In this document: piece after piece, positions 35,964 to 45,805 of the stretch
Numbering within the stretch: the first letter of the stretch is position 1
Layout of the letters: the number at the start of each line of letters is the position of its first letter
Source: Mucilaginibacter auburnensis
GTDB lineage: Bacteria > Bacteroidota > Bacteroidia > Sphingobacteriales > Sphingobacteriaceae
DNA: 64,000 nt
Direction: 5' to 3'
Assembly: GCF_002797815.1 (NCBI RefSeq)
Contig: NZ_PGFJ01000001.1
Span: 868,001-932,000, forward strand
Translations under genes and position numbers: made by a program
Notes under the pieces: model-generated
Databases searched by the model: none
Seen by the model: only the letters and a program-made list of their open reading frames with translations
What the model was told of the DNA's origin: nothing

Positions 35964-36002
35964 AAACGAAAAGCGCTGCCGGACCGGCAGCGCTTTTCGT
36001 TT
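35964..36002. terminator. Strong bidirectional terminator
   Basis: AAACGAAAAGCGCTGCCGG pairs perfectly with CCGGCAGCGCTTTTCGTTT with almost no loop, followed by ATTA. It separates the convergent GLPGLI gene and the lipoprotein gene. Confidence 0.9.
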
Positions 36003-36017
36003 ATTAACTGGTTTTTA

Positions 36018-37535
36018 TTATAAGGTTTGAGGCGTGTAAACTTTTACAAAACCATCATTTTCGCTGCTTACCACTAAAAGGCTCTTTTTAGTAGGACTGT
36101 TTTTAGCAGGAATGATCAAAACACCTTCGGGTGCGTCGCCACATTTAATCAGTTGTAAAAATGTTGGCTTGGTTGGATCGGTAATGTTATAAACAGCAAC
36201 GGCATCTGCACGTTCCATGCCTACAAATGCTACTTGTTTGTTGCCTATTTTGCCAATGGTTATGCCTTCCGGTTCAACAGATTTATCGTCGCTGCGGCCA
36301 TCGTCATACACGTTGGCTGCAATTGTTTTAACGTCCAGTTCGTTTTTGCTGTCAAATATCTGCGCGCCTGTGTTGCCGTTCCATACGCTGAATGAGCGAG
36401 CACCTAATGAATATATTCCTTCATACAAGCCATCGCCATTAGCATCTCCCAATGTTTTGGTAATGTTCAAACGGCCCAACTGGTCATCCTTGCGCAGATC
36501 GGCTCTGTTAGGGAAAACTGTTGGATCTAAAGTGATATCTTTAACGCGTGAAACCTCTGCAAAGGCAGAATATTCGCGCGCATCTCCTTCGTTAGCTGTG
36601 AATAAATACGGTGTGCCGTTTAATTCGCTTACAGCAATGCCATCAGGCATGTAAATACCTTTAACCGGCCATTTTGCAAGTGGCGTTCCTGTGTTTTTGT
36701 CGCTCGGGTCAATTTCATTGCCATCAACATTATAATCTTTAAATCCTAATGGTAAGATGTCTGTAATGGTTTTTGTAGTAAGGTTGATCTTTGCAATGGC
36801 GTTATTTTCCTGCAATGTTACCCAAGCTGTTTTTGAATCCTCTGATACAGTGATGTACTCGGGCTCAATATCTTTTGCAAAGTTTAAACCCAAACCGAAA
36901 ATGCGGAAGCCCTTTGCCACCAACGCGGCTTTCTGTCCTTCAAAGCCTGAAAAATCAAGTGTAGTTACAGCATAATTATCGTTTACGGAGATGATTGATA
37001 CGCTGCCAACCGGGTCGTTAGTGTACGTATCATTAGGTTCTCCTTCGTTAGCGGTTAGTATCAATTTACCATCGTTGCTGTAAGTCACCATATCAGGCAG
37101 GGCACCAACCGTTACTTGTGCAACTACGCTATAGTCGTCGGTTTTGAAAACTACAACTTTGCCATTAGCCTGTTTATCTGTTGATTCAATAGCTGCAGCC
37201 ACTTTTCCGTTTGAAACAGCTACGCTGTTAACTGCGCCACCATAGGGAGCCATCGGGATAGATTGGATAACCTTCATGGCAGCAGGGTTGCTAAAATCAA
37301 TTACATCAACTTTATTAACGGTACCATTATTAACTACAAAAAGGCGTTTGGTTAATGGATCATAAGCTGAAATTTCGGCGGCACCTACTTCGCCAATGTC
37401 AATCGTGCCAATTTCGGCAAAGGTTGAGGGATCTTCGTTTACAAAAAATTCAGGTTCGGGCGTAGGTTCAACGCTGTTTTTTTTACAACTAAATAACCCA
37501 ACAGCCACAACCAACATAAGTAAAGTTCTCTTCAT
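36018..37535 (-). CDS. Choice-of-anchor I family lipoprotein
   Basis: A 505-residue lipoprotein from the ATG at 37535, with signal peptide MKRTLLMLVVAVGLFSC and a lipid-accepting Cys in the lipobox (GLFSC-KK). The rest is a beta-propeller-like fold with repeats of VVNNG/VAFVGMERADAVAVYN type. It matches the 'choice-of-anchor I' group that includes many alkaline-phosphatase-like secreted proteins with LVNxxGD, NGDG (DANGDGLYEG) calcium-like loops. A metal-dependent hydrolase activity is possible but not shown. Confidence 0.85.
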   Translation of the reverse strand: MKRTLLMLVVAVGLFSCKKNSVEPTPEPEFFVNEDPSTFAEIGTIDIGEVGAAEISAYDPLTKRLFVVNNGTVNKVDVIDFSNPAAMKVIQSIPMAPYGGAVNSVAVSNGKVAAAIESTDKQANGKVVVFKTDDYSVVAQVTVGALPDMVTYSNDGKLILTANEGEPNDTYTNDPVGSVSIISVNDNYAVTTLDFSGFEGQKAALVAKGFRIFGLGLNFAKDIEPEYITVSEDSKTAWVTLQENNAIAKINLTTKTITDILPLGFKDYNVDGNEIDPSDKNTGTPLAKWPVKGIYMPDGIAVSELNGTPYLFTANEGDAREYSAFAEVSRVKDITLDPTVFPNRADLRKDDQLGRLNITKTLGDANGDGLYEGIYSLGARSFSVWNGNTGAQIFDSKNELDVKTIAANVYDDGRSDDKSVEPEGITIGKIGNKQVAFVGMERADAVAVYNITDPTKPTFLQLIKCGDAPEGVLIIPAKNSPTKKSLLVVSSENDGFVKVYTPQTL

Positions 37536-37717
37536 AATAATTTTCGCTTTAATTAAAAGCACAAAACTATTGGAGCCGTATTAAGAGAATTTAGCGCTGT
37601 AATTAAGTATTTGTTAAGGGAAAGCGAATTTAAAACCTACTTATAAGTTAGAAATTTTGATGTTGGTACGGCTTTGGTATGATATGTGTAAAGGTTTAGT
37701 TAAAATATTTAAATTGA

Positions 37718-38254
37718 ATGAAACCTATGAAAAAGATGAGTGCATTGACAGCAGCTGTGGCCGTAGCGGCCATACTGGGAGTAGGAGCGGTAGCCGCCCC
37801 GCATCAAATAAATACGGGCAAGCAAAATTTTATTGCTAAAACAGATACAGTTCCCGGCCAGGTTGCCAGACCAAAATCAAATCAGCCAGGAACATTACCT
37901 CCGCAGGTAACTCCTAATCCTATTCCCAACCCAAATACAACTCCAAGTCCGTTACCAACTACAACGCCTAATAACGTTACACCGGGCGTAACACCAACAC
38001 CAATGCCTGGAACAACTCCGGTAACTCCCGGCGTAACACCAACACCAATGCCGGGCGTAACGCCGGTAACACCAACACCGGCTACTCCGGGTGTAAGACC
38101 AACTACTCCGGGTACAACAACACCGGGAGCACGACCAACAACCCCGGGCGTAGGTACCACGCCGGGAATGTCTACACCGGGTAGCGTAAGTCCTGGTACT
38201 GGCGCTGGTTCTGGTTCAGGTGCTGCCGGAGCGGGTGGTGCAGGTGGAATGTAA
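37718..38254 (+). CDS. Secreted Pro/Thr-rich repeat protein
   Basis: A 178-residue low-complexity protein. A signal-like hydrophobic start (ALTAAVAVAAILGVGAVAAP) is followed by about 120 residues of TPGVTPTPMPG-type repeats and a GAGSGSGAAGAGGAGGM tail. Such Pro/Thr repeats favour extended, possibly glycosylated, surface proteins. The reverse strand is also open through the repeat because of the biased codons. A start at the ATG at 37730 (MKKM) is possible. Function unknown. Confidence 0.7.
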   Translation: MKPMKKMSALTAAVAVAAILGVGAVAAPHQINTGKQNFIAKTDTVPGQVARPKSNQPGTLPPQVTPNPIPNPNTTPSPLPTTTPNNVTPGVTPTPMPGTTPVTPGVTPTPMPGVTPVTPTPATPGVRPTTPGTTTPGARPTTPGVGTTPGMSTPGSVSPGTGAGSGSGAAGAGGAGGM

Positions 38255-38273
38255 TAACAGACATCAATATTAT

Positions 38274-38307
38274 AAATAAAGCCATTCGTTTTTGAATGGC
38301 TTTATTT
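38274..38307. terminator. Bidirectional terminator
   Basis: AAATAAAGCCATTC pairs with GAATGGCTTTATTT across a short T-rich loop, between the convergent Pro/Thr-rich gene and the hydrolase gene. Confidence 0.85.
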
Positions 38308-38319
38308 GTTTTGCAGGCA

Positions 38320-39375
38320 TTATTTGAATAACCACCTCCTAAACCATTCAACGCTAAGCCATGTATCGGTAGCGTTAAAAACGTGACCTAAGTTAGGTTG
38401 AACCAAAATGCTGAGGTTGTTAAGGGCTTTCTGCGTTTTATAAGCATTGGTAGCAGATGCGAAAGCTATCTGTGCACCGCCGTACGGATTGTTAGGGTCT
38501 TTATCCTTACTCAGGATCAACAACGGTCTTGGTGCTATAAGTCTTAACAGCGAAGGGCAATCAAACTCGTCCGTAACACCTGGGATGATCTTCTCCCAAA
38601 CTGCTTTCACATTTTTTGTGTTTATATCTTTATCGCCTATGTCAACAGAAGCTTTTTTATGCGCATCGGCGATGGTACCTGTTCGGCCCTGCCATTGGTT
38701 GTTATCTAATATCCACTTAAAGCTTTGCGCGGCAATACCTACCACAACAACCTTTATGCGGGGTTCAATGGCAGCTGCCATGTAAGTTTCAATGCCACCC
38801 ATTGATATACCACCCATACCTATGCGTGTGCTGTCAACATCAGCGCGGGTAGCAAGGTAATCTACCAGTCGGGTCAGATCATAAGCGGTATCATACAAAA
38901 ACGGATATTGGTGTTGTTGCGCGTTGTTATTTTTAAAAGCCTGATAAGCGGCTTCAACATATTCTTTACTCCCAAGCGCACCACCGGGTACACGTTCGCC
39001 GTGGTAACGAGCATCTATAGCAACAGCCATGAAGCCCGCCTTTACCAGTGGTAGTAATACAGCGCGTACTTCGCCAATTTCTTTATTGCCGCCTGTTCCG
39101 TGCAGAAATACAACAGTGGGGAATCGGGTTTGACCTTTTGTAATTGGCTTGTAAATTACAACCGGCATCTTCTCGGTGGCTTCGGTGTAAATGGTGCCCC
39201 GCTCAATGTTCATACTGTCGGTATAGGTAACGGTGAACGATGGACGTGGGTTTGTAACAGGGCGTTGCAACAGGGCTTTAAAATCTCGGGCTACCTGATC
39301 GGCAGGTGGGTAGGGCGGGATTTGGGCGAAAGATAATGTAGTTTGTAGGAGAAATAGAAATATTAATCTGCTCAT
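38320..39375 (-). CDS. Secreted alpha/beta hydrolase (dienelactone hydrolase-like)
   Basis: About 351 residues from the ATG at 39375 (MSRLIFLFLLQTTLSFA signal peptide). It has the alpha/beta-hydrolase pattern: HGTGG oxyanion loop, nucleophile Ser in GISMGG near residue 190, Asp in the ILSKDKD region and the final His in NLGHVFN. It resembles prolyl-oligopeptidase-type and acetyl-xylan-esterase-like enzymes. It is probably a periplasmic esterase; the substrate is unknown. A longer start at 39408 adds 11 residues that do not look like a signal peptide. Confidence 0.85.
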   Translation of the reverse strand: MSRLIFLFLLQTTLSFAQIPPYPPADQVARDFKALLQRPVTNPRPSFTVTYTDSMNIERGTIYTEATEKMPVVIYKPITKGQTRFPTVVFLHGTGGNKEIGEVRAVLLPLVKAGFMAVAIDARYHGERVPGGALGSKEYVEAAYQAFKNNNAQQHQYPFLYDTAYDLTRLVDYLATRADVDSTRIGMGGISMGGIETYMAAAIEPRIKVVVVGIAAQSFKWILDNNQWQGRTGTIADAHKKASVDIGDKDINTKNVKAVWEKIIPGVTDEFDCPSLLRLIAPRPLLILSKDKDPNNPYGGAQIAFASATNAYKTQKALNNLSILVQPNLGHVFNATDTWLSVEWFRRWLFK

Positions 39376-39525
39376 TGTCTGAACTAAGATTAGTAGGATT
39401 TTGTGCATTATAGGATTACCTTTTCAATTTAGTAGATAATTAATTAAAGTTATCACTAATTTTAAACATGCAGCACCAAAACCTTACTCACAAAATAATT
39501 GGCTGTCAATTTTGTCCTTAATAAA

Positions 39526-39554
39526 AAAGGATGACAGTAATCCTGTCATCCTTT
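39526..39554. terminator. Hairpin terminator
   Basis: AAAGGATGACAG pairs with CTGTCATCCTTT. Just after the stop of leuS (minus strand) and upstream of the hydrolase gene start region. Confidence 0.75.
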
Positions 39555-39580
39555 AATTTTATAAATCATGGTTCAGTTAG

Positions 39581-42364
39581 TTATACTACCATGTTCACAA
39601 TCCTGCCCTTCACTACAATCACTTTCTTTGGTTGCTTGCCGTCCAAATATTTTTGTACATCGGCGTTAGCTAAAACAAAGGCTTCAACATCCTTGGGTTC
39701 CATGGTTAACGGAATATTCAGATTCATTTTTGTTTTGCCATTGATTGAGATAGGGTAAGCAAACTCATCCTCAACCAAATAAGCAGGATTAAATTTAGGA
39801 TATGCAGCGTATGATAACGTTCCTGCTTCATTGCCTAATAGTGACCATAGCTCCTCGCAAATATGCGGAGCATAGGGCGACAGGATAATAACCAGATCCT
39901 GCAACACAGCGCGCTTGTTACATTTCTGATCGGTCAATTCGTTAACTGCTATCATGAAGCTGGATACCGACGTGTTGAATGAGAAACGCTCAATATCTTC
40001 TTCCACTTTACGGATGATCTTGTGCAATGATTTTAACTCAGCTTTGGTTGGCTCCGCGTCAGTCACGGTAAACTCCCATGCATCATTATGGAACAAGCGC
40101 CAGAATTTACGCAGGAATTTAAACACGCCTTCAATGCCGTTAGTATTCCATGGCTTGCTTTGCTCAAGCGGACCTAAAAACATCTCGTACATGCGGAGGG
40201 TATCGGCACCGTAGCGTTGGCAAAGATCATCAGGGTTAACTACGTTATAGTAGCGTTTTGACATTTTCTCAATCTCTACCCCACAAACATACTTGCCGCC
40301 GTCTAATATAAATTCTGCGTCAGCAAATTCAGGCCTCCAAGACTTAAACTTCTCTAAGTTCAGCACATCATTCTCCACAATGTTTACGTCGACATGGATA
40401 GGTGACGTATTGTGATCTTTTATCAAGCCATGTGATACAAAGGTGTTGGTGCCGCGGCCTTGCTCATCTATCAAACGATACACAAAGTTGCTTCGCCCCT
40501 GTATCATCCCCTGGTTGATCAACTTTTTAAAAGGTTCTTCTTCAGGTGCTTTACCAATATCTTTTAAAAACTTGTTCCAGAAACGGCTATACAACAAGTG
40601 CCCTGTTGCGTGTTCGCTGCCGCCTATGTAAAGGTCAACGTCTTTCCAGTATTCAATAGCTTCCGGCGATGCAAATGCAGTATCATTATGTGCATCCATG
40701 TAGCGGTACCAGTACCAGCTGCTGCCTGCCCAGCCCGGCATGGTTGAAAGTTCGTATTGATATTCGTTATGGTATTTCCAATCTTCAGCACGGCCCAGTG
40801 GTGGTTCGCCGGTTTCGGTTGGCAGGTATTTATCAATTTCCGGTAGTATTAAAGGTAATTCGCTTTCGTCTATCAGTTGCGGCAAACCATCTTTAAAATA
40901 AACCGGAACAGGCTCACCCCAGTAACGCTGTCGGCCAAATATGGCATCGCGCATTCTGAAGTTTATCTTGGCTTTGCCGGCACCTATTTCTTCCAGCTTG
41001 GCAACAGTTGCAGCGGTAGCTTCTTTGTAGTTCAATCCGTTTATAAAATCAGAGTTGATGTATTTACCTTCTTTGGTAGGGTCGGCCTCGTCAACAATGT
41101 TTTGTGTATCAAGTATCGGGATGATGGGCAGGCTGAAATGTTTGGCAAACAAAAAGTCGCGTTGATCTCCGCTTGGAACAGCCATTACCGCGCCGGTACC
41201 ATAGCCTGCCAATACATAATCGGCAATATAAATAGGTACACGCTCACCGTTAAGCGGGTTAAGCACATAACTGCCCGTAAACGCGCCTGATACTGTTTTG
41301 GCATCAGCCATACGGTCCAATTCTGATTTCTTTTTTGTTTGGGTGATGTAGGCATCAATTTCCTCCTTTTGTGCCGAAGTGGTAAGTTCTGCTACCAATT
41401 CATGTTCGGGAGCAAGTACAATGAAAGTAACCCCAAAAATAGTATCAACACGGGTGGTGAAAACTTCTATAGCGTGAACGCTTTGCTCAATCTGGAATTT
41501 AACCGAAGCACCTACGCTTTTGCCTATCCAGTTGCGCTGCATTTCTTTAAGTGGCTCGGGCCAGTCAATGGTATCCAGGCCTTGCAACAGGCGGTCGGCA
41601 TAAGCGGTGATGCGCATGCTCCATTGCATCATTTTCTTTTGCTCAACCGGGTAACCACCGCGCTCGCTAAAGCCATCTTTTACTTCATCATTAGCTAATA
41701 CAGTACCTAGTGCTGCGCACCAGTTAACGGTGCTTTCGCGCAGGTAGGTTAAGCGATATTTTAACAACTCTCCCTGCTGCTTTTTGCTGTCAAACGCGTT
41801 CCACTCATCCGAAGTAAAAGTTAGCGTATCTTCATCACACACGGCGTTAACACCGCCAGAACCATTGGCTTCAAAATGTGCTATCAATTGGTCAATAGAT
41901 TCAGCTTTATCTGCAGTTTTGTTATACCATGAGTTGAACAACTGCATAAATATCCACTGTGTCCACTTATAGTACCCGGGCGAACTGGTACGCACTTCGC
42001 GACTCCAGTCGAATGAAAAACCAACCTGGTCTAACTGGCGGCGGTAGGTGGCTATGTTGGCTTCGGTAGTTACCGCGGGGTGCTGACCGGTTTGTATGGC
42101 GTACTGCTCGGCCGGTAAACCAAATGAATCATAACCCATTGGGTGCAAAACGTTAAAACCACGCAGGCGTTTGTATCTGGAAAAAATATCAGAAGCTATA
42201 TAGCCCAGTGGATGACCAACATGCAGTCCTGCTCCTGATGGGTAAGGAAACATATCAAGTACATAATACTTGGGTTTCGCTCTGTTATTTTCAGCTTTAA
42301 AGGTTCCGTTATCGGCCCAAAACTGTTGCCATTTTTGCTCTATATCCTTAAATTGATAATCCAT
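39581..42364 (-). CDS. leuS: Leucyl-tRNA synthetase
   Basis: A 927-residue class Ia synthetase. The HIGH motif reads HVGH (residues 47-50, [10 protein letters not shown]), and the KMSKS motif reads KMSKR ([10 protein letters not shown]) near 660. The CP1 editing domain with [10 protein letters not shown] and the Thr-rich editing site is visible near residues 300-330. The C-terminal anticodon-binding domain is present. Length and order agree with the bacterial enzyme. Gene is flanked by a hairpin terminator and diverges from a porin gene. Confidence 0.97.
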   Translation of the reverse strand: MDYQFKDIEQKWQQFWADNGTFKAENNRAKPKYYVLDMFPYPSGAGLHVGHPLGYIASDIFSRYKRLRGFNVLHPMGYDSFGLPAEQYAIQTGQHPAVTTEANIATYRRQLDQVGFSFDWSREVRTSSPGYYKWTQWIFMQLFNSWYNKTADKAESIDQLIAHFEANGSGGVNAVCDEDTLTFTSDEWNAFDSKKQQGELLKYRLTYLRESTVNWCAALGTVLANDEVKDGFSERGGYPVEQKKMMQWSMRITAYADRLLQGLDTIDWPEPLKEMQRNWIGKSVGASVKFQIEQSVHAIEVFTTRVDTIFGVTFIVLAPEHELVAELTTSAQKEEIDAYITQTKKKSELDRMADAKTVSGAFTGSYVLNPLNGERVPIYIADYVLAGYGTGAVMAVPSGDQRDFLFAKHFSLPIIPILDTQNIVDEADPTKEGKYINSDFINGLNYKEATAATVAKLEEIGAGKAKINFRMRDAIFGRQRYWGEPVPVYFKDGLPQLIDESELPLILPEIDKYLPTETGEPPLGRAEDWKYHNEYQYELSTMPGWAGSSWYWYRYMDAHNDTAFASPEAIEYWKDVDLYIGGSEHATGHLLYSRFWNKFLKDIGKAPEEEPFKKLINQGMIQGRSNFVYRLIDEQGRGTNTFVSHGLIKDHNTSPIHVDVNIVENDVLNLEKFKSWRPEFADAEFILDGGKYVCGVEIEKMSKRYYNVVNPDDLCQRYGADTLRMYEMFLGPLEQSKPWNTNGIEGVFKFLRKFWRLFHNDAWEFTVTDAEPTKAELKSLHKIIRKVEEDIERFSFNTSVSSFMIAVNELTDQKCNKRAVLQDLVIILSPYAPHICEELWSLLGNEAGTLSYAAYPKFNPAYLVEDEFAYPISINGKTKMNLNIPLTMEPKDVEAFVLANADVQKYLDGKQPKKVIVVKGRIVNMVV

Positions 42365-42570
42365 TGGTGGTTTCTCCAGAATGATAAATCGCGAAATTAG
42401 TAAAAACTCTATTAGTATAGTAGTTTAATTGGTTTTACTGGGAACACGTTTGCATAACCACGTTCTATTTAATTGCTTGCTACTAAATGGTTAGTTTTTT
42501 GTAACAGCAATTAAACAGTGGGTTTAAAGCAAAAGCTTACTTTTGCGTTAACAATTCTTTTATCACAATT

Positions 42571-43173
42571 ATGAAAAAACTTTTTACCACTCTATTTGCG
42601 GTGTTGGGCTTTTTTACGCTTGCACACGCACAACAATCAAAAGGCGTTGAATTAGGTATTGGCATTGGTTATAACGGTGCGTCTGTTAGCAATGACAATA
42701 ATCACTCCACCAAGTCAAAATCAGGCTTTAACGCGGCTATTTCAGTAGATAATTATTTTTCTGACAGGTGGAGTCTTAAAGCAAAGGCCATTTATGACCA
42801 AAAAGGCTGGGCTGAAGGATATTTAGGAGAAGCAAAAGGGATTGACTTTTCTTTAAACTATTTAACAGTTCCGGTTATGGCCAACTGGCATTTTGGTAAA
42901 ACCAGAAACTGGTATTTAAACTTTGGTCCTTATGTAGGTTTCTTGTTAAGTGCGGACGCTTCACAATTCAACGGTTCTTTAAAACAGTTTTTTAACTCTG
43001 CAGATGGCGGTTTGGCCTACGGCATTGGTGTAAAGCTGCCTGTTGCTGATAAAACTAAGTTTTTTATTGAATTTGATGGTCAGAATGGCGTTACTGATCT
43101 TTTCGCTGAAGGAGCATCACCCTATGCTATACGCAGCGTTAGAGGTGCATTTAACATTGGCTTTAACTTCTAA
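42571..43173 (+). CDS. Outer-membrane beta-barrel protein (OmpW/PorT-like)
   Basis: A 200-residue protein with signal peptide (LFAVLGFFTLAHAQ) and an 8-strand beta-barrel pattern with aromatic girdles (WSLKAKAIYDQKGWA, PVMANWHFGKTRNWYLNFGP), matching the small porin family PF13568. A TACTTTTG at 42538-42545 fits the Bacteroidota -7 element (TANNTTTG), though a well-placed -33 is not obvious. Function unknown; many such proteins have structural or transport roles. Confidence 0.87.
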   Translation: MKKLFTTLFAVLGFFTLAHAQQSKGVELGIGIGYNGASVSNDNNHSTKSKSGFNAAISVDNYFSDRWSLKAKAIYDQKGWAEGYLGEAKGIDFSLNYLTVPVMANWHFGKTRNWYLNFGPYVGFLLSADASQFNGSLKQFFNSADGGLAYGIGVKLPVADKTKFFIEFDGQNGVTDLFAEGASPYAIRSVRGAFNIGFNF

Positions 43174-43267
43174 GCTTAAGGGCTAATTACTGATAACAGC
43201 AGGCAACAGCGGTATTTATTACAGCCACACCTTACAATAGCCTCAAATTTTATTCGTTAATTTGAGC

Positions 43268-44533
43268 ATGAGGTTAGGTTGGAGATATATACTGTTGGTT
43301 GCCTGCTTTTTTTTGTCGTTGACAAGCAGGGCCACTTCTATATTGATACCAATGGATGAGGCGCAGAAAAATCACCTTAAGTCATATGGTATAGCCTTTT
43401 GGGTGCTAAAAAATGGCGGCGAGATCAATTGGCTGCTTAATTACCGTGGTGGCAGCTTTATGGCGCAACAAAGCAGTACCATTGAAACAGAATGTAAAAT
43501 ACGCGGTGTTAGCTATGAAGTGATAAGCGATGCCGATGCCAGTACCATCATAACCGAAGTTAGCGATCCGTCAGTTAACATGGATGTTGTTAAATTGGAA
43601 AAAGCGCCTAAAATGGCTGTGTACTCTCCTAAAAATAAAATGCCCTGGGATGACGCCGTTACCCTGGTGCTCAAGTACGCCGAAATACCCTTTGATGTTG
43701 TGTATGATGAAGAGGTGATAGGCGGTGAACTGCCTAAATACGACTGGCTGCACATGCACCATGAAGATTTTACCGGGCAATACAGCAAATTTTACGCTAC
43801 CTACAGCAATGCGGCCTGGTACCGCGATGACCAGCGTGTGCAGGAAGCTATGGCCAAAAAGCTTGGCTTTAAAAAGGTATCGCAAATGAAGCTGGCCGTT
43901 GCCGAGCATATACGCGACTTTTGTTCGGGTGGAGGGTTTTTGTTTGCCATGTGCGCTGGTGCCGAAACTTTTGATATAGCCCTTTCTGCCGCCAATACTG
44001 ATATTTGCGAAGCGATGTTTGATGGTGACCGCGCCGATCCGAACGCGCAAGCCAAACTTGATTTTAGCCAGACCTTCGCGTTTCAGAATTTCAGACTGGA
44101 TATGGACCCCTACTCGCATACATTCAGCAACATAGATGTAAATACCAGTCGTACAGTTGATCGCACGGAAGACTTTTTTACGCTTTTTGATTTTTCGGCT
44201 AAATGGGATGTTGTGCCCAGCATGCTAACGCAAGATCATGATAAAGTGATAAAAGGGTTTAAAGGGTTAACAACAGCCTTTAATAAAAGCGTAATTAAGC
44301 CGGGTGTTGTTATTATGGGCGAAATGAAAACAGGTAACGAAGTGCGCTACATACATGGCGAGTACGGCAAAGGGCAATGGACCTTTTACGGCGGGCACGA
44401 CCCGGAAGATTACCAGCACCAGGTAAGCGATCCGCCTACTGACTTGAACCTCCACCCGGCCTCGGCAGGTTACAGGTTGATACTGAATAATGTGTTATTC
44501 CCTGCCGCTAAGAAAAAGAAGCAAAAAACCTGA
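43268..44533 (+). CDS. Secreted GATase1-like protein
   Basis: About 421 residues from the ATG at 43268; an upstream TTG adds two residues. A signal peptide (YILLVACFFLSLTSRA) is present. A class I glutamine-amidotransferase-like fold is suggested by the nucleophile loop GGGFLFAMCAGAETF with Cys near residue 226 and the later WTFYGGHDPEDY with His. Homologues in Bacteroidota carry the label asparagine synthetase B in databases, which this protein does not resemble. The activity is unknown; the Cys, His arrangement suggests a peptidase or amidase. Confidence 0.75.
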   Translation: MRLGWRYILLVACFFLSLTSRATSILIPMDEAQKNHLKSYGIAFWVLKNGGEINWLLNYRGGSFMAQQSSTIETECKIRGVSYEVISDADASTIITEVSDPSVNMDVVKLEKAPKMAVYSPKNKMPWDDAVTLVLKYAEIPFDVVYDEEVIGGELPKYDWLHMHHEDFTGQYSKFYATYSNAAWYRDDQRVQEAMAKKLGFKKVSQMKLAVAEHIRDFCSGGGFLFAMCAGAETFDIALSAANTDICEAMFDGDRADPNAQAKLDFSQTFAFQNFRLDMDPYSHTFSNIDVNTSRTVDRTEDFFTLFDFSAKWDVVPSMLTQDHDKVIKGFKGLTTAFNKSVIKPGVVIMGEMKTGNEVRYIHGEYGKGQWTFYGGHDPEDYQHQVSDPPTDLNLHPASAGYRLILNNVLFPAAKKKKQKT

Positions 44534-44564
44534 TCAATACTAATTTTTAGTAGCGCTAGTTCAC

Positions 44565-45251
44565 CTAACGTTTTCCAATATCATCAAGGTTTTGCAGATA
44601 AGTGCTGCCCACGGGTAAAATTGCCCCGTTCAAATTGATCTGGTGCCGCTCTATCTTTTCAATTCTATTTTTAGCTGCTATAAAAGATCTGTGTATACGA
44701 ATAAATTGATCCACAGGTAGGATGCTTTCCGCCTCAGTAATGGTCATGCGGGTAAGCACGGTGCTATTGCTTAAGGCAAAGTTGACGTAATTGCCCGTAG
44801 CTTCCACAAAGCATATATCGTCAAAATTAACCTTAACCTGATCATACCCGGTTTTCAAGAAAATGTAGTTCTTTTTATCGTTCACATTTTCGCGCAGCAA
44901 AAACAACTCGTTAGCTTTATTGCATGCTTTAGTAAAACGAGCCAGCGAAAAAGGTTTTAGCAGGTAATCAATTGCATCCAGCTCAAAACTTTCAACAGCG
45001 TGTTCGCTATAGGCCGTGGTGAATATTACCATTGGCTTCTTGTTCAGGCAGCGCATTAACTCTATTCCGCTTATATCAGGCATTTTTATATCCATAAAAA
45101 GTAGGTCTATATGTTCCTGTTGCAAATACGCCATAGCTTTAAATGCGTCGGTAAAGCTGGCCTTAAGGTCAACAAAAGGCACCTTGTCAGCGTGAGATCT
45201 TACTACTTCCAACGCTAAAGGTTCATCATCAATGGCTATTGCGGTAAGCAT
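44565..45251 (-). CDS. LytTR-family response regulator
   Basis: A 228-residue response regulator. The receiver domain has the phospho-acceptor Asp in LLFMDIKMP and Lys in LLKPFSL; the C-terminal LytTR DNA-binding domain holds VNFDDICFVEATGNYVNF and FIRIHRSFIAAKNRIEKIE. It is the likely partner of the LytS-type kinase at 45806-47329, with a small secreted-protein gene between them. Confidence 0.93.
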   Translation of the reverse strand: MLTAIAIDDEPLALEVVRSHADKVPFVDLKASFTDAFKAMAYLQQEHIDLLFMDIKMPDISGIELMRCLNKKPMVIFTTAYSEHAVESFELDAIDYLLKPFSLARFTKACNKANELFLLRENVNDKKNYIFLKTGYDQVKVNFDDICFVEATGNYVNFALSNSTVLTRMTITEAESILPVDQFIRIHRSFIAAKNRIEKIERHQINLNGAILPVGSTYLQNLDDIGKR

Positions 45252-45312
45252 GGTTTAATATAGTTCAATGTTTAAATCTTTAAAATTACTTGTTAATATC
45301 AAGGTTGTACAG

Positions 45313-45717
45313 TTAAATAATAATTAGCCGTCTGTTGTTATGCAGGTGAGGGCGTCTTAAAATTTTTCGTTTTATGTTTCTGCAAAACTTTATCAGCTTA
45401 TCGCTATAATGATAATTTAATTCGGCTCGTAGCAGGCTTTCGGTTTTTACAGATATACTTAAGCTCATCACCTGCTGTAAATCAGTTTTTTCAACACTTT
45501 CAAGCTGCGGGATAAATATGTTGATCAATGATTCCGCCGACCATGTTTTGTGATTATTTAACCCATCAGTTGCGGCGTTGAAGCCACTTTTTAACCACTT
45601 GTTTTCTGCACAGGATTTTGCATTAACCGAACTTTTGCCCACAACAGCGCGTTGTAACTGGCCTATGCTTATTGTTGCACAGGCCAGTATGGATAAGGTA
45701 AGGAATAGTTTTTTCAT
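45313..45717 (-). CDS. Small secreted protein in a LytTR two-component locus
   Basis: A 134-residue protein from the ATG at 45717 with signal peptide (MKKLFLTLSILACATISIG) and a basic C-terminus (IKRKILRRPHLHNNRRL). A reading 16 residues longer exists but lacks a signal. No domain is recognised. It lies between a histidine kinase and its response regulator on the same strand, so it could sense or carry a signal for the system; this is inference from position. Confidence 0.6.
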   Translation of the reverse strand: MKKLFLTLSILACATISIGQLQRAVVGKSSVNAKSCAENKWLKSGFNAATDGLNNHKTWSAESLINIFIPQLESVEKTDLQQVMSLSISVKTESLLRAELNYHYSDKLIKFCRNIKRKILRRPHLHNNRRLIII

Positions 45718-45805
45718 GCCGCTTAATTTTAATACAAGAGTAGCCGCTAAGACATACCTGCCCAATTAATTGTGATGTAACCTGATTGTTTTGTGATGAA
45801 ACTTG

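Noticed and set aside
37882..38160. Antisense frame of Gly/Val-rich repeats
   Set aside because: It results from codon bias of the Pro/Thr repeat gene on the opposite strand.
43571..44119. Minus-strand frame of 182 residues
   Set aside because: Antisense of the GATase-like gene; no signal, no domain motifs.
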